DNA from: Spirochaetales bacterium
Lineage (GTDB): Bacteria; Spirochaetota; Spirochaetia; DTKZ01
Assembly (NCBI GenBank): GCA_031266855.1
Contig: JAISAF010000257.1
Span: 1-6,811, forward strand
Reading direction: 5' to 3'
DNA: 6,811 bases
Position 1 is the first letter of the stretch; every line of letters starts with the position of its first letter. The translations under genes and the position numbers were made by a program. Under the pieces are notes generated by a model, which saw only the letters and a program-made list of their open reading frames with translations, did not search any database and was not told the origin of the DNA. This document shows positions 1-5,854 of this stretch, piece after piece.

Positions 1-84
1 GGTTTCCTGAAACATTGCCCAGACTTTTTCAAAGGTAAGCCCTTCATAGCCGGGCGGAAGACCCGTATCCCGCTGTGTTTCCAT
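1..84 (-). CDS. Unidentified protein, N-terminal 28 codons only
   Basis: An open frame starts with ATG at 84 and runs off the left edge, so only 28 residues are visible. A perfect AGGAGG (94-99) lies 9 nt before the ATG, and a strong promoter lies further upstream, so the start is well supported. The visible segment includes LTFEKVWAMFQET. From memory, this style of start occurs in short spirochaete proteins that continue with coiled-coil ETDR-type repeats and are sometimes labelled DUF3782 or nuclease-like. That link is inference; the diagnostic part lies outside the window. No function is assigned. Confidence 0.75.
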   Translation of the reverse strand, partial: METQRDTGLPPGYEGLTFEKVWAMFQET

Positions 85-151
85 AGTGAACAACCTCCTG
101 TAAGAAGATACCCCGTCGCCACAGAGCGAACCGCTGCCAGGGTGTATGGCA

Positions 152-180
152 AATATAATAAGTACGACATGAATGGTCAA
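152..180 (-). promoter_or_regulatory. Sigma70-type promoter for the left-edge gene
   Basis: Read on the minus strand, a -35 box TTGACC (180-175) is followed by exactly 17 bp and a -10 box TATATT (157-152). Each box differs from consensus at one position. Transcription would start near 145, giving a leader of about 60 nt before the AGGAGG and the ATG at 84. The surrounding DNA is AT-rich, unlike the repeats to its right. This is the clearest promoter in the window. Confidence 0.75.
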
Positions 181-212
181 TGGTCCCAATAAAAAATGTT
201 TGCACTTTTTAG

Positions 213-388
213 CGGCAGATCAGAACCAGTTCCCGGAATTGCCGTGGCAATTCCGGGGCAGCTAATTGCCTTTGGCAATTAGCTGCGCACAACCAGGCGG
301 TCGCAATTTTGCCGGGGCAAAATTGCGTGGTCTGCCACCAAGCGCGCAGCGTAGCGGAGTGCACGTCTTTATCACCAACCGGCTGTCG
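213..388 (+). repeat. Repeat A, copy 1: triple-hairpin element
   Basis: This 176-bp stretch matches the reverse complement of 2851-3029 at roughly 85-90% by eye. It contains three consecutive stem-loops. The first is 232-257 (12-bp stem, GT loop). The second is 258-286 (13-bp perfect stem GCAGCTAATTGCC, TTT loop). The third is 302-327 (12-bp perfect stem CGCAATTTTGCC, GG loop). A small GAAC-CA-GTTC palindrome (223-232) precedes them. The middle hairpin is identical in both copies, and the third keeps pairing despite a 4-nt length change near its loop. The ends carry short CGGCAG/CTG(C/T)CG inverted ends. It encodes no credible protein; a non-autonomous mobile element or BIME-like repeat is the likeliest reading. 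Confidence 0.85.
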
Positions 389-551
389 CCACCACGATTA
401 CAGCCCACAGTTACGCTTACAGGTATAAAAGTTCCTGTGCGTACTATCAGCAACAAAAAGTTTTTAGAGATTCCCGGGCCGTCTTCGGCCCATCCCTTTC
501 ACGGTTCCGGCTCACCGCCACCACGCTACCAAGTGACCCTCACGCTTGCAG
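379..551 (+). repeat. Degenerate direct repeat, two ~44-bp units
   Basis: Units at 379-422 and 507-551 share the blocks CCGGCT, CGCCACCACG and, after a 14-nt divergent middle, a T(T/C)ACGCTT(A/G)CAG end. The spacing inside the units is nearly the same, so this looks like decayed duplication rather than chance. Between them is a GGGCCG-TCTT-CGGCCC hairpin (476-491). The first unit overlaps the right end of repeat A copy 1. Function unknown. Confidence 0.4.
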
Positions 552-797
552 CTTTGGAACCAGATGCGCGGCCTTGTATATGCGGAAAGCATATACAAGG
601 CCGCGTCTGCCGCTGTTGCGCGCGCAAGGGATTCCGGGGGCGCAGGTAGCGCCCACTACAATCCATACCTATCACGCCCAAACAAACGCACGCGGACAGC
701 GTGTGATTTTACCAGCAACACGGGCGAGAGGCTTAAAAAAGTCTATGCCGTGTACAAAGGTCGAAGAGCCGATAAGCGACCGTCTTCGGGCGCATAG
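389..797. other. Gene-free, hairpin-rich intergenic stretch
   Basis: No open frame here has a plausible ribosome site, family resemblance or natural composition; those present are low-complexity readings of repeats. What the stretch does hold is structure. There is a hairpin at 476-491, a 17-bp-stem hairpin at 567-605, and a GGGCGC-AGGTA-GCGCCC hairpin at 638-654. No tRNA, rRNA or recognised riboswitch was seen. It may be a pile-up of decayed repeat elements or contain an unrecognised structured RNA. I cannot distinguish these by reading. Confidence 0.6.
567..605. other. Long perfect hairpin, 17-bp stem
   Basis: CGCGGCCTTGTATATGC (567-583) pairs perfectly with 589-605 across a 5-nt GGAAA loop. 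No U-tract follows on either strand, so it is not an intrinsic terminator. The loop region reads GCGGAAAGC, which resembles the AGCGGAAAGCC box of repeat B. It may therefore be a variant module of the same repeat population. It could act as a cruciform or a stable RNA stem; function unknown. Confidence 0.75.
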
Positions 798-887
798 AGC
801 GGAAAGCCCGCAGGATTTGCTTATGCAAATCCGAGGACTTGTAGCGGATAGCCCGGTTTTTTTGCCCGGCGTGAGCGGGCAAAAAAA
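798..887 (+). repeat. Repeat B, copy 1
   Basis: The order is as follows: box AGCGGAAAGCC (798-808); hairpin GGATTTGC-TTAT-GCAAATCC (813-832); the constant GAGGACTTG; a second box AGCGGATAGCC (843-853, one mismatch) exactly 45 bp after the first; then a palindrome with 12-bp stem TTTTTTTGCCCG/CGGGCAAAAAAA (857-868 with 876-887). Its right end is 20 nt from the stop codon of the TRAP gene, so it would sit in that gene's 3' untranslated region. The T-tract is in the 5' arm and the A-tract in the 3' arm on both strands, so this is not a normal terminator. Confidence 0.85.
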
Positions 888-907
888 GGCGCCATCGGCA
901 TACCTGC

Positions 908-2794
908 TCAGGTTACACGCGGATTTTTCTTTCTTCGTGCCTGGATATATCTGCCGAAGAAGAGAAGGCCGAACACTATCCACCCGGCCGCGGACAGGTA
1001 ATAACTGCTTTGGATTGCTGAAACAATTACGCCGCAGTACAAAAGGCGTTCAAGTATTGTTATTTTTTGTTCGACAAAGCCCTGCATCGCGATGGCCGCC
1101 GAATAGCAGACAACAGCCGCAGAAATCCAGGTAAATAAAGTTAATAGGTCAAAACCAAAGTGCAGGTAATCGGGGTTCAGGACAAAAGTAAAAGGAAGCG
1201 CGAAGCCCGCGATTCCCAGCCGCACGGCGCTCATGCCGACTTTCAAGGCGTTTTCTTCTGCGATACCCGCGGCGGCAAAAGAGGCTACAGCTACCGGCGG
1301 GGTAATGGCGGATATAGAAGCGAAGTACAGCAGAAACAAATGCGCTGGCAGCGGGGGAATGCCGGTTTTGATGAGCGCGGGCGCAATCGCGGTAGCGCAG
1401 ATAATATAGGACGCGGTGGTCGGCAGGCCCATGCCGAGGATGATACAGATAAGCATCGAAAGTACAAGGCTTAGCAGAATACTAAAAGAACCCCACTGCA
1501 TAATAAAATCCGAAAACTTTAAGCCCAGGCCGGTCAGGGCAAACATGCCGGTAACAATTCCCGAACAGGCGCAGGCAGCGACAACCTGCGGCAAACTGCG
1601 TATACCCTGGACGCATCCTTCGATAACCCGCTTTATGGTCAGCCTGTCCTTCCTGTCCAGAAAACTACAGACAACCAAGGCCGCGAGGGAATAAACCGCC
1701 GCGAGCATCGGAGTAGTCTGGAGAACCAGCAGAAAGAAGAGAAGCAGCGCAAGCGGACAGCCCAGCTTAAAACTGCCCCGCATGGCCTCCCGCACAGGCG
1801 GCAGGTCTTCCCTGGGTAAACCATGAAGGTTGTGCCTGACGGATTCTATATCAACAATCTTAAACAGAGTTAGATAATACATCAACGCCGGAAGCAGGGC
1901 CGCGAGGCATAAAGCCCCATACGGTACACCGGCAATATCGCTGAGGATAAAAGCCGCCGCGCCCATAATAGGCGGCATAATCTGGCCTCCCGTAGAAGCC
2001 ACGGCTTCCACCGCCCCGGCGAAGCGCCTGGCATAGCCCTGCTGCTTCATCAGCGGAATAGTAAACGCTCCCGTGGAAACAACATTCGCGACCGCGCTTC
2101 CTGAAATACTGCCAAACAGGCAGCTCGCCACAATAGCCATTTTCGCCGGCCCGCCGCGCTTTCTTCCCGTAACGGCTAACGCGATATTCTGAAATATTCT
2201 ATCGGCGTGGGACACACTCAAAAAAGCCGCAAACAGCAGAAACAGATAAACGTTGGAAGCCGAAACACCTATGGGAGTTCCGAAAATACCCTGGTCGCTG
2301 AATATAGTAATAATGACCCGCTGAATGCTGTAGCCGCGGTGTCCCAAAAGGCCAGGCAGTCCGTCGCCGAAAATGCCATACAGAACGGTAATAACCGCGA
2401 CAATCGGCAGGAACCAGCCGATTACCCTGCGCGCCGCCTCAAGGGTCAGAAGCACGGTTATAACGCCCATAGTAAAAAAATACGGCGTCAGGCGGTTATT
2501 CTGCATCATCATGGAGTATTCGTCATATTGCGTTATAACCGAAATCCCCGCCACGATACCGAGCAGTATCAGCGCCCAGTCCAGAATCAGAAACTTTGAA
2601 AATTCTTTTTTTGTAGGCGTATACAAAAAAACCACGATAAACCCAAGCATAAGATGCCAGGCAAAAAAGCGGATGCTTTCCATCGGCAGATACGTAAACT
2701 GCCCGATATGAATAAAAGCCGTTGCCACGCCCAGCAGTGCGGCAAAATACCGGCGGAATGTTTTATAAGTGCTTTCATAATTAATTTTGTTCAT
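908..2794 (-). CDS. TRAP transporter permease, fused 4TM/12TM
   Basis: This is a 628-residue polytopic inner-membrane protein that matches the fused small-plus-large (DctQ-DctM) subunit architecture of TAXI-type TRAP transporters. These import solutes such as organic acids using an ion gradient and a periplasmic binding protein. In the DctM part, SGSAVANVVSTGAFTIP (231-247) and GGQIMPPIMG (269-278) form one half. GMGLPTTASY (454-463) and ISAITPPVAVA (494-504) form the other half of the inverted-repeat core. Hydrophobic segments run along almost the whole length, and a basic tail closes the protein. I chose ATG at 2794 because GGGGAAAGGG lies just before it; the frame opens further up only through a TTG at 2830 that falls in repeat-like sequence. 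No binding protein lies beside it, so the substrate is unknown and the partner must be elsewhere. The plus strand here is C-rich over G, the opposite of the haem operon. Full length for the family. Confidence 0.9.
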   Translation of the reverse strand: MNKINYESTYKTFRRYFAALLGVATAFIHIGQFTYLPMESIRFFAWHLMLGFIVVFLYTPTKKEFSKFLILDWALILLGIVAGISVITQYDEYSMMMQNNRLTPYFFTMGVITVLLTLEAARRVIGWFLPIVAVITVLYGIFGDGLPGLLGHRGYSIQRVIITIFSDQGIFGTPIGVSASNVYLFLLFAAFLSVSHADRIFQNIALAVTGRKRGGPAKMAIVASCLFGSISGSAVANVVSTGAFTIPLMKQQGYARRFAGAVEAVASTGGQIMPPIMGAAAFILSDIAGVPYGALCLAALLPALMYYLTLFKIVDIESVRHNLHGLPREDLPPVREAMRGSFKLGCPLALLLFFLLVLQTTPMLAAVYSLAALVVCSFLDRKDRLTIKRVIEGCVQGIRSLPQVVAACACSGIVTGMFALTGLGLKFSDFIMQWGSFSILLSLVLSMLICIILGMGLPTTASYIICATAIAPALIKTGIPPLPAHLFLLYFASISAITPPVAVASFAAAGIAEENALKVGMSAVRLGIAGFALPFTFVLNPDYLHFGFDLLTLFTWISAAVVCYSAAIAMQGFVEQKITILERLLYCGVIVSAIQSSYYLSAAGWIVFGLLFFGRYIQARRKKNPRVT

Positions 2795-2850
2795 AGCCAA
2801 TCCCTTTCCCCTGCCTTTGAGCCTGTTCAATATTTTGAAAACTCCTGGGG

Positions 2851-3029
2851 TCGGCAGCCGGCAGGTGATAAAGACGCGTACTGCACTTCGCTTCGCTACG
2901 CGCCTGGTGGCAAATCACGCAATTTTGTCCAAAATTGCGACCGCCTGGTTGCGCGCAGCTAATTGCCAAAGGCAATTAGCTGCGCCTGGAATTGCCACGG
3001 CAATTTCAGGAACTGGTTCTGAGCTGCCG
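2851..3029 (-). repeat. Repeat A, copy 2 (inverted relative to copy 1)
   Basis: This is the reverse-complement partner of 213-388. Its hairpins are CGCAATTTTG/CAAAATTGCG (2918-2939, 10-bp stem), GCGCAGCTAATTGCC with an AAA loop (2953-2985, 15-bp perfect stem) and CCTGGAATTGCC/GGCAATTTCAGG (2985-3010, one G-T pair). It ends in CGGCAG (2852) and CTGCCG (3024-3029). The two copies enclose the whole TRAP gene as a large inverted repeat about 2.8 kb across. A short open frame inside it encodes the same peptide beginning MPLAISCAQPGGRNF as copy 1; this is a by-product of the repeat. Confidence 0.85.
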
Positions 3030-3046
3030 TCCGCGCACGGGATTGT

Positions 3047-3136
3047 AGCGGAAAGCCCACAGGAAGCGCATGGGCGCTTCCGAGGACTTGGAGCGGAAAG
3101 CCCGGTTTTTTTGCCCGCTCAAGGCGGGCAAAAAAA
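3047..3136 (+). repeat. Repeat B, copy 2
   Basis: The layout matches copy 1. Box AGCGGAAAGCC (3047-3057) is followed by hairpin GGAAGCGC-ATGG-GCGCTTCC (3062-3081), GAGGACTTG, and a second box (3092-3102) again 45 bp on. The last part is a 13-bp perfect palindrome TTTTTTTGCCCGC/GCGGGCAAAAAAA (3106-3118 with 3124-3136). The first hairpin differs from copy 1 at several stem positions on both arms, always preserving pairing. Its right end lies 23 nt from the hutW stop, mirroring copy 1 behind the TRAP gene. Confidence 0.85.
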
Positions 3137-3159
3137 TGCGCCCGGATGACTGGAAAAAA

Positions 3160-4851
3160 TCAGGGGCCGCTTTTTACTGTTTTGATGACGAAAAGGAATA
3201 GAAAGAGTTTCAGGGCGAATACCGCGGCGAGGATGATCCATACGTGGGGTTTTCCTACGATGATTGCTGAGGCGAGTAGTGTTGCGAAGACCAGGGCTAA
3301 TATGCGGAGTTTTCTGCGTGCGCTGAGGCCGCCTTGTCTGCGGTAGTCCTGTATGGGCCTGGCGATGAAGGGTTTGGACATGAGCCAGTCGTGAAAGCGG
3401 CGGGAGCCGCGGGCGAAGCAGAAGAGCGCGGCGAGAAAGAATGGGGTGGCGGGGAGCAGGGGGAGGGCGATGCCGGCGAAACCCAGGCCGGTAAAGACGA
3501 GGCCGAGGGTGGTGACTATCGCGCGCGGGATGAGGGAGCGGCGGGGGGCGGGGAAGGCGCCTTCGGTGGTGAGTTTTTTTTGTGTCATTGCCTGTGCGAG
3601 TTCTTCCACGATATAGCGGCTGATAGTATATGCGTAGAAGAGGCCCTCATCGGTGCAGGTGGTTTCGCCCGCGGGTGTGCGGGTGAGGAGGTTTTTTTCT
3701 TCGAGGTGTTCAATGATGCGGGCGTAGAGGGCGCTGTGTTCCGCGGCTTCTTCGGGGATAAAGTGTCCGAACTGGTGGCTGCCGGAAATTTTTTCGAGGA
3801 GAACCTGCTGCGCGGAGGCGACGCGTCCCATTCGTGAAACGGGGAACTCCCAGGGGGGCATGGGGACGGGGGCGTAGTAATATACGTAATCGCCGAGTCT
3901 TCCGCCCGCTCCTGTGCCGATTGCCAGGACATCCTGCCATGAGTTTTGTATGCGCACGTAGGTGTAGTTGTCTCTGCCGGGGCGTACAAATTTTGTTGGT
4001 TCCAGAACCGTAAAGCCTTTGCCGCGGAAGGCTTCAAGGATTTTCAGGAAAAACGTTTTTTCTTCTTCCAGGCCGGCGATGGCGGGGAGGCTGCCTGTTC
4101 GGATTTTTTCTGCAAGGGTGGAGCCTTTCATCAGGATAAGGGCGTAGACGCTGGCTCCGGCTATGTCGAGGGAAAAAACCGCTTCCAGTTCGGCTTCCAG
4201 TTCTTCGGCTGTTTGGCCGGGATAATTGTAGATAAAGTCTATTCCTGTATTGCTGAATCCGCTGCCGATGATTTCGGTCATTCTTCGCAGGGCGAAGGCG
4301 GCGTCCCCTTTGCGTCCCATAAGCCCGCGGCCGCGGTCGAGGAAGGACTGTACGCCGATACTGAGCCTGTTGACGCCTTTGTCTTTCATAACGTGGAGTT
4401 TTTCGTCTGTTAATTCACTGAGTGAGGTTTCCACGGAGATTTCCGTTTCCGGTTTCAGGTTGAAATTATCGTGCAGGGCGTTTAGGATTTCCCCTAATTG
4501 GGCCGCCGAAAGGGTTGTCGGTGTGCCGCCGCCGAAATATACGGATGAGAAGCCGGTGTCCCGCAGGTAGGGCCAGGCGGCGGCTTTTCGTATTTTTTCT
4601 ATAACGAGATGGTGATATTCGCTGGTTTTTTTGTTGAGGAGCGAGCGGTTGAGATTACAGAATCCGCAGATTTTCGAGCAGAAAGGCACATGAATGTAGA
4701 TTGCCGCGGGCTTGGCGGGGGGATTTCCGGCGAGGATTTTTTGCAGATAGTCCTTGCCGGAGTCTTTTGATGGAAAGAGTTTATCCAGGCCCGCGGTGAC
4801 TTCGTGATGGGATTTCAGCCTTTTGTGCAGATTTAATTCATTTAATTCCAT
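3160..4851 (-). CDS. hutW: HutW/ChuW-type anaerobic haem-degrading radical SAM protein fused to DUF454
   Basis: This is a 563-residue protein. Residues ~50-425 form a HemW-like radical SAM enzyme. IYIHVPFCSKICGFC carries the 4Fe-4S cysteines C58, C62 and C65 (CX3CX2C). The SAM-binding GGGTP is at 107-111, NRLSIGVQSF at 161-170, and a GRK motif at 179-181. AIGTGAGG (310-317) and the tail at ~400-420 resemble HutW/ChuW rather than plain HemW. HutW/ChuW enzymes open haem without oxygen and release iron. Residues ~438-555 are a separate DUF454 (YbaN-like) membrane domain with LPLLPATPFFLAALFCFARG (463-482) and further hydrophobic segments near the C-terminus, after a basic proline-containing linker. 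Such a fusion would anchor the enzyme at the membrane (inference). Start: ATG 4851 has AAGGAAG 7 nt upstream and overlaps the ATPase gene by 10 bp; an upstream extension to 4995 would only re-read the ATPase gene. Alternatives are a HemW haem chaperone or a coproporphyrinogen dehydrogenase, less likely given the transporter context. Confidence 0.82.
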   Translation of the reverse strand: MELNELNLHKRLKSHHEVTAGLDKLFPSKDSGKDYLQKILAGNPPAKPAAIYIHVPFCSKICGFCNLNRSLLNKKTSEYHHLVIEKIRKAAAWPYLRDTGFSSVYFGGGTPTTLSAAQLGEILNALHDNFNLKPETEISVETSLSELTDEKLHVMKDKGVNRLSIGVQSFLDRGRGLMGRKGDAAFALRRMTEIIGSGFSNTGIDFIYNYPGQTAEELEAELEAVFSLDIAGASVYALILMKGSTLAEKIRTGSLPAIAGLEEEKTFFLKILEAFRGKGFTVLEPTKFVRPGRDNYTYVRIQNSWQDVLAIGTGAGGRLGDYVYYYAPVPMPPWEFPVSRMGRVASAQQVLLEKISGSHQFGHFIPEEAAEHSALYARIIEHLEEKNLLTRTPAGETTCTDEGLFYAYTISRYIVEELAQAMTQKKLTTEGAFPAPRRSLIPRAIVTTLGLVFTGLGFAGIALPLLPATPFFLAALFCFARGSRRFHDWLMSKPFIARPIQDYRRQGGLSARRKLRILALVFATLLASAIIVGKPHVWIILAAVFALKLFLFLFVIKTVKSGP

Positions 4852-5654
4852 AATGATACTTCCTTTTTCTGTGGATAGCGCGGGAGGATGGCGATCTTCT
4901 GGTCCTGTGTGGAAAGTACGCGCGCCTGGATGCGGAAAACGTTTTGAAGGATTTCCTCGGTTAAAACTTCCTCCGGGGTTCCTGTACCGGCGCATCTGCC
5001 TTTGTCGAGCAGCATGATGCGGTCGGCAAACCCGGCGGCCAGGTTTATGTCGTGTACAACCGCGAGGACTGTAAGGGCTTTTCTGCGGGTAAGGTCTTTG
5101 ACCAGCGAGAATATTTCGATGGCGTGGTGAATATCCAGATGCGCTGTGGCTTCATCGAGGATAAGTATTTCGGGGTTCTGGGCAAGGGCGCGCGCGAGAA
5201 GCACTTTCTGGAATTCTCCGCCGGAGAGGGAATAGATGTCGCGCGCGGCGTAATCAAGCAGCCCCAGGGTTTCCATAATGCTGTCTATCCGGTTTTGGAT
5301 GGAGGCGCCGTTTTCCACTGGGCCGCCCGCCGTGGCGTACAGGCCCATTTCTACGGTTTCCCGCACGCTCAGGCCGCCGGAGAGCGAGCTGCGCTGGGGG
5401 ACAACCGCGATTATGCGCGCAATGTCACGGCGTCCCAGGCTTTCCAGGGGCCTGCCCGCTATGCGTATACTGCCGCTGAGGGTTTTTCCCCGTCCACTGT
5501 GAAGGGCGCATATCCGTTTTATGAGCGTTGTCTTTCCTGATCCGTTTGGGCCGAGGATGCAGAAAAACTCTCCTTTTTTCGCGTGGAAACAGATTCCGCG
5601 CAGGATGGGAGTTTTCGCGTAATTGAATGAAATATCATGTACTTCGACTGCCAT
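4842..5654 (-). CDS. ABC transporter ATPase, FecE/BtuD/HmuV family
   Basis: This 270-residue cytoplasmic ATPase powers the FecCD-type importer encoded just upstream. Motifs appear in order: Walker A GPNGSGKTT (35-43), Q-loop Q87, signature LSGGE (143-147), Walker B ILILDEA (163-169), D-loop region to about 174, and switch histidine H201 in VVHDINLA. All catalytic residues are present and the length is normal for iron-siderophore, haem or B12 importers. Sequence alone does not separate these substrates; the overlapping hutW gene argues for haem. The start is ATG 5654 with GGAG 6 nt upstream (5661-5664). The last 10 bp overlap hutW, implying translational coupling. Upstream, a short insertion separates it from the permease gene. 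Confidence 0.93.
   Translation of the reverse strand: MAVEVHDISFNYAKTPILRGICFHAKKGEFFCILGPNGSGKTTLIKRICALHSGRGKTLSGSIRIAGRPLESLGRRDIARIIAVVPQRSSLSGGLSVRETVEMGLYATAGGPVENGASIQNRIDSIMETLGLLDYAARDIYSLSGGEFQKVLLARALAQNPEILILDEATAHLDIHHAIEIFSLVKDLTRRKALTVLAVVHDINLAAGFADRIMLLDKGRCAGTGTPEEVLTEEILQNVFRIQARVLSTQDQKIAILPRYPQKKEVSLWN
4859..4865 (-). promoter_or_regulatory. hutW ribosome binding site inside the ATPase gene
   Basis: AAGGAAG on the minus strand, 7 nt before the hutW ATG, lies within the last codons of the ATPase gene. It decides the hutW start and indicates coupled translation of the two genes. Confidence 0.75.
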
Positions 5655-5675
5655 GAATTACTCCATGTTACTCCA

Positions 5676-5852
5676 TTGAGCTTGTCCAAAACTAATGCGC
5701 GCATTTTTTGCCTGGCGTCTGCTTTGCAGCCTCCAGGCAAAAAACCAGGCTTTCCGCTCCAAGTCCTCGGATTTGCTTATGCAAATCCTGTGGGCTTTCC
5801 GCTGCAATCCTTTGCGCCCCACGGGCTTTCCGGGTTTTGGAACAGGCTCCAT
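5676..5852 (-). mobile_element. MITE-like insertion between permease and ATPase genes
   Basis: Imperfect terminal inverted repeats GAGCTTGTCCAAAAC (5678-5692) and GAGCCTGTTCCAAAAC (reverse strand of 5834-5849) bound a non-coding body. The element is flanked by a 10-bp direct repeat TGTTACTCCA at 5666-5675 and 5853-5862, which I read as a target-site duplication. The left-hand copy of the pair lies before the ATPase gene; the right-hand copy contains the permease stop codon. Deleting the element plus one repeat leaves the permease stop followed 13 nt later by the ATPase ATG, a normal operon junction. It carries repeat B copy 3 and no transposase frame, so it would have to be moved by an enzyme encoded elsewhere. 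Confidence 0.65.
5704..5803 (-). repeat. Repeat B, copy 3 (inside the MITE-like insertion)
   Basis: On the minus strand, box AGCGGAAAGCC (5803-5793) is followed by hairpin GGATTTGC/GCAAATCC (5788-5769) and a second box (5758-5748), 45 bp apart as in the other copies. The last part is palindrome TTTTTTGCCTGG/CCAGGCAAAAAA (5704-5715 with 5733-5744), here with a 17-nt loop containing a smaller CTGC-TTT-GCAG hairpin. A third, partial box (GGAAAGCC, within 5824-5834) lies just outside. The palindrome stem has C-G and T-A pairs where copies 1 and 2 have C-G only, keeping complementarity. Confidence 0.85.
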
Positions 5853-5854
5853 TG

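Larger units (their letters stand above)
2795..3159. other. Gene-free spacer packed with two repeat families
   Basis: This 365-bp spacer lies between hutW and the TRAP gene. It holds repeat A copy 2 and repeat B copy 2, described separately. At 2819-2828 GAGCCTGTTC, followed by a run ending TTTTGAAAAC, resembles the inverted-repeat end (GAGCCTGTTCCAAAAC) of the insertion at 5676-5852. This suggests that an element boundary lies 25 bp upstream of the TRAP start. I found no convincing promoter or intrinsic terminator, so whether the TRAP gene is co-transcribed with the haem operon is open. Confidence 0.6.

Noticed and set aside
379..551. Integron attC-like sites
   Set aside because: The two degenerate units lack clear paired core sites, and no integrase or cassette gene is present.
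857..887. Intrinsic terminator (also considered for 3106-3136 and 5704-5744)
   Set aside because: The U-tract precedes the hairpin and an A-tract follows it on both strands, the opposite of a rho-independent terminator.
213..887. CRISPR array
   Set aside because: Repeats are long, few, internally palindromic and not separated by uniform unique spacers; no cas genes are present.
2795..2830. TTG start at 2830 for the TRAP permease (12 extra residues)
   Set aside because: The ATG at 2794 has a purine-rich ribosome site just upstream, and the extra residues are charged and lie partly in element-end-like sequence.
266..2975. Short frames at 266-649 (+) and 2781-2975 (-) sharing the peptide MPLAISCAQPGGRNF
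   Set aside because: The shared peptide is the translation of repeat A hairpins. The frames have no ribosome site, diverge by frame after the repeat, and the second overlaps the TRAP start.
3334..3837. Plus-strand frame rich in Gly, Glu and Ala opposite hutW
   Set aside because: It is antisense to a well-supported gene and its odd composition simply mirrors the strong G/C skew of the coding strand.
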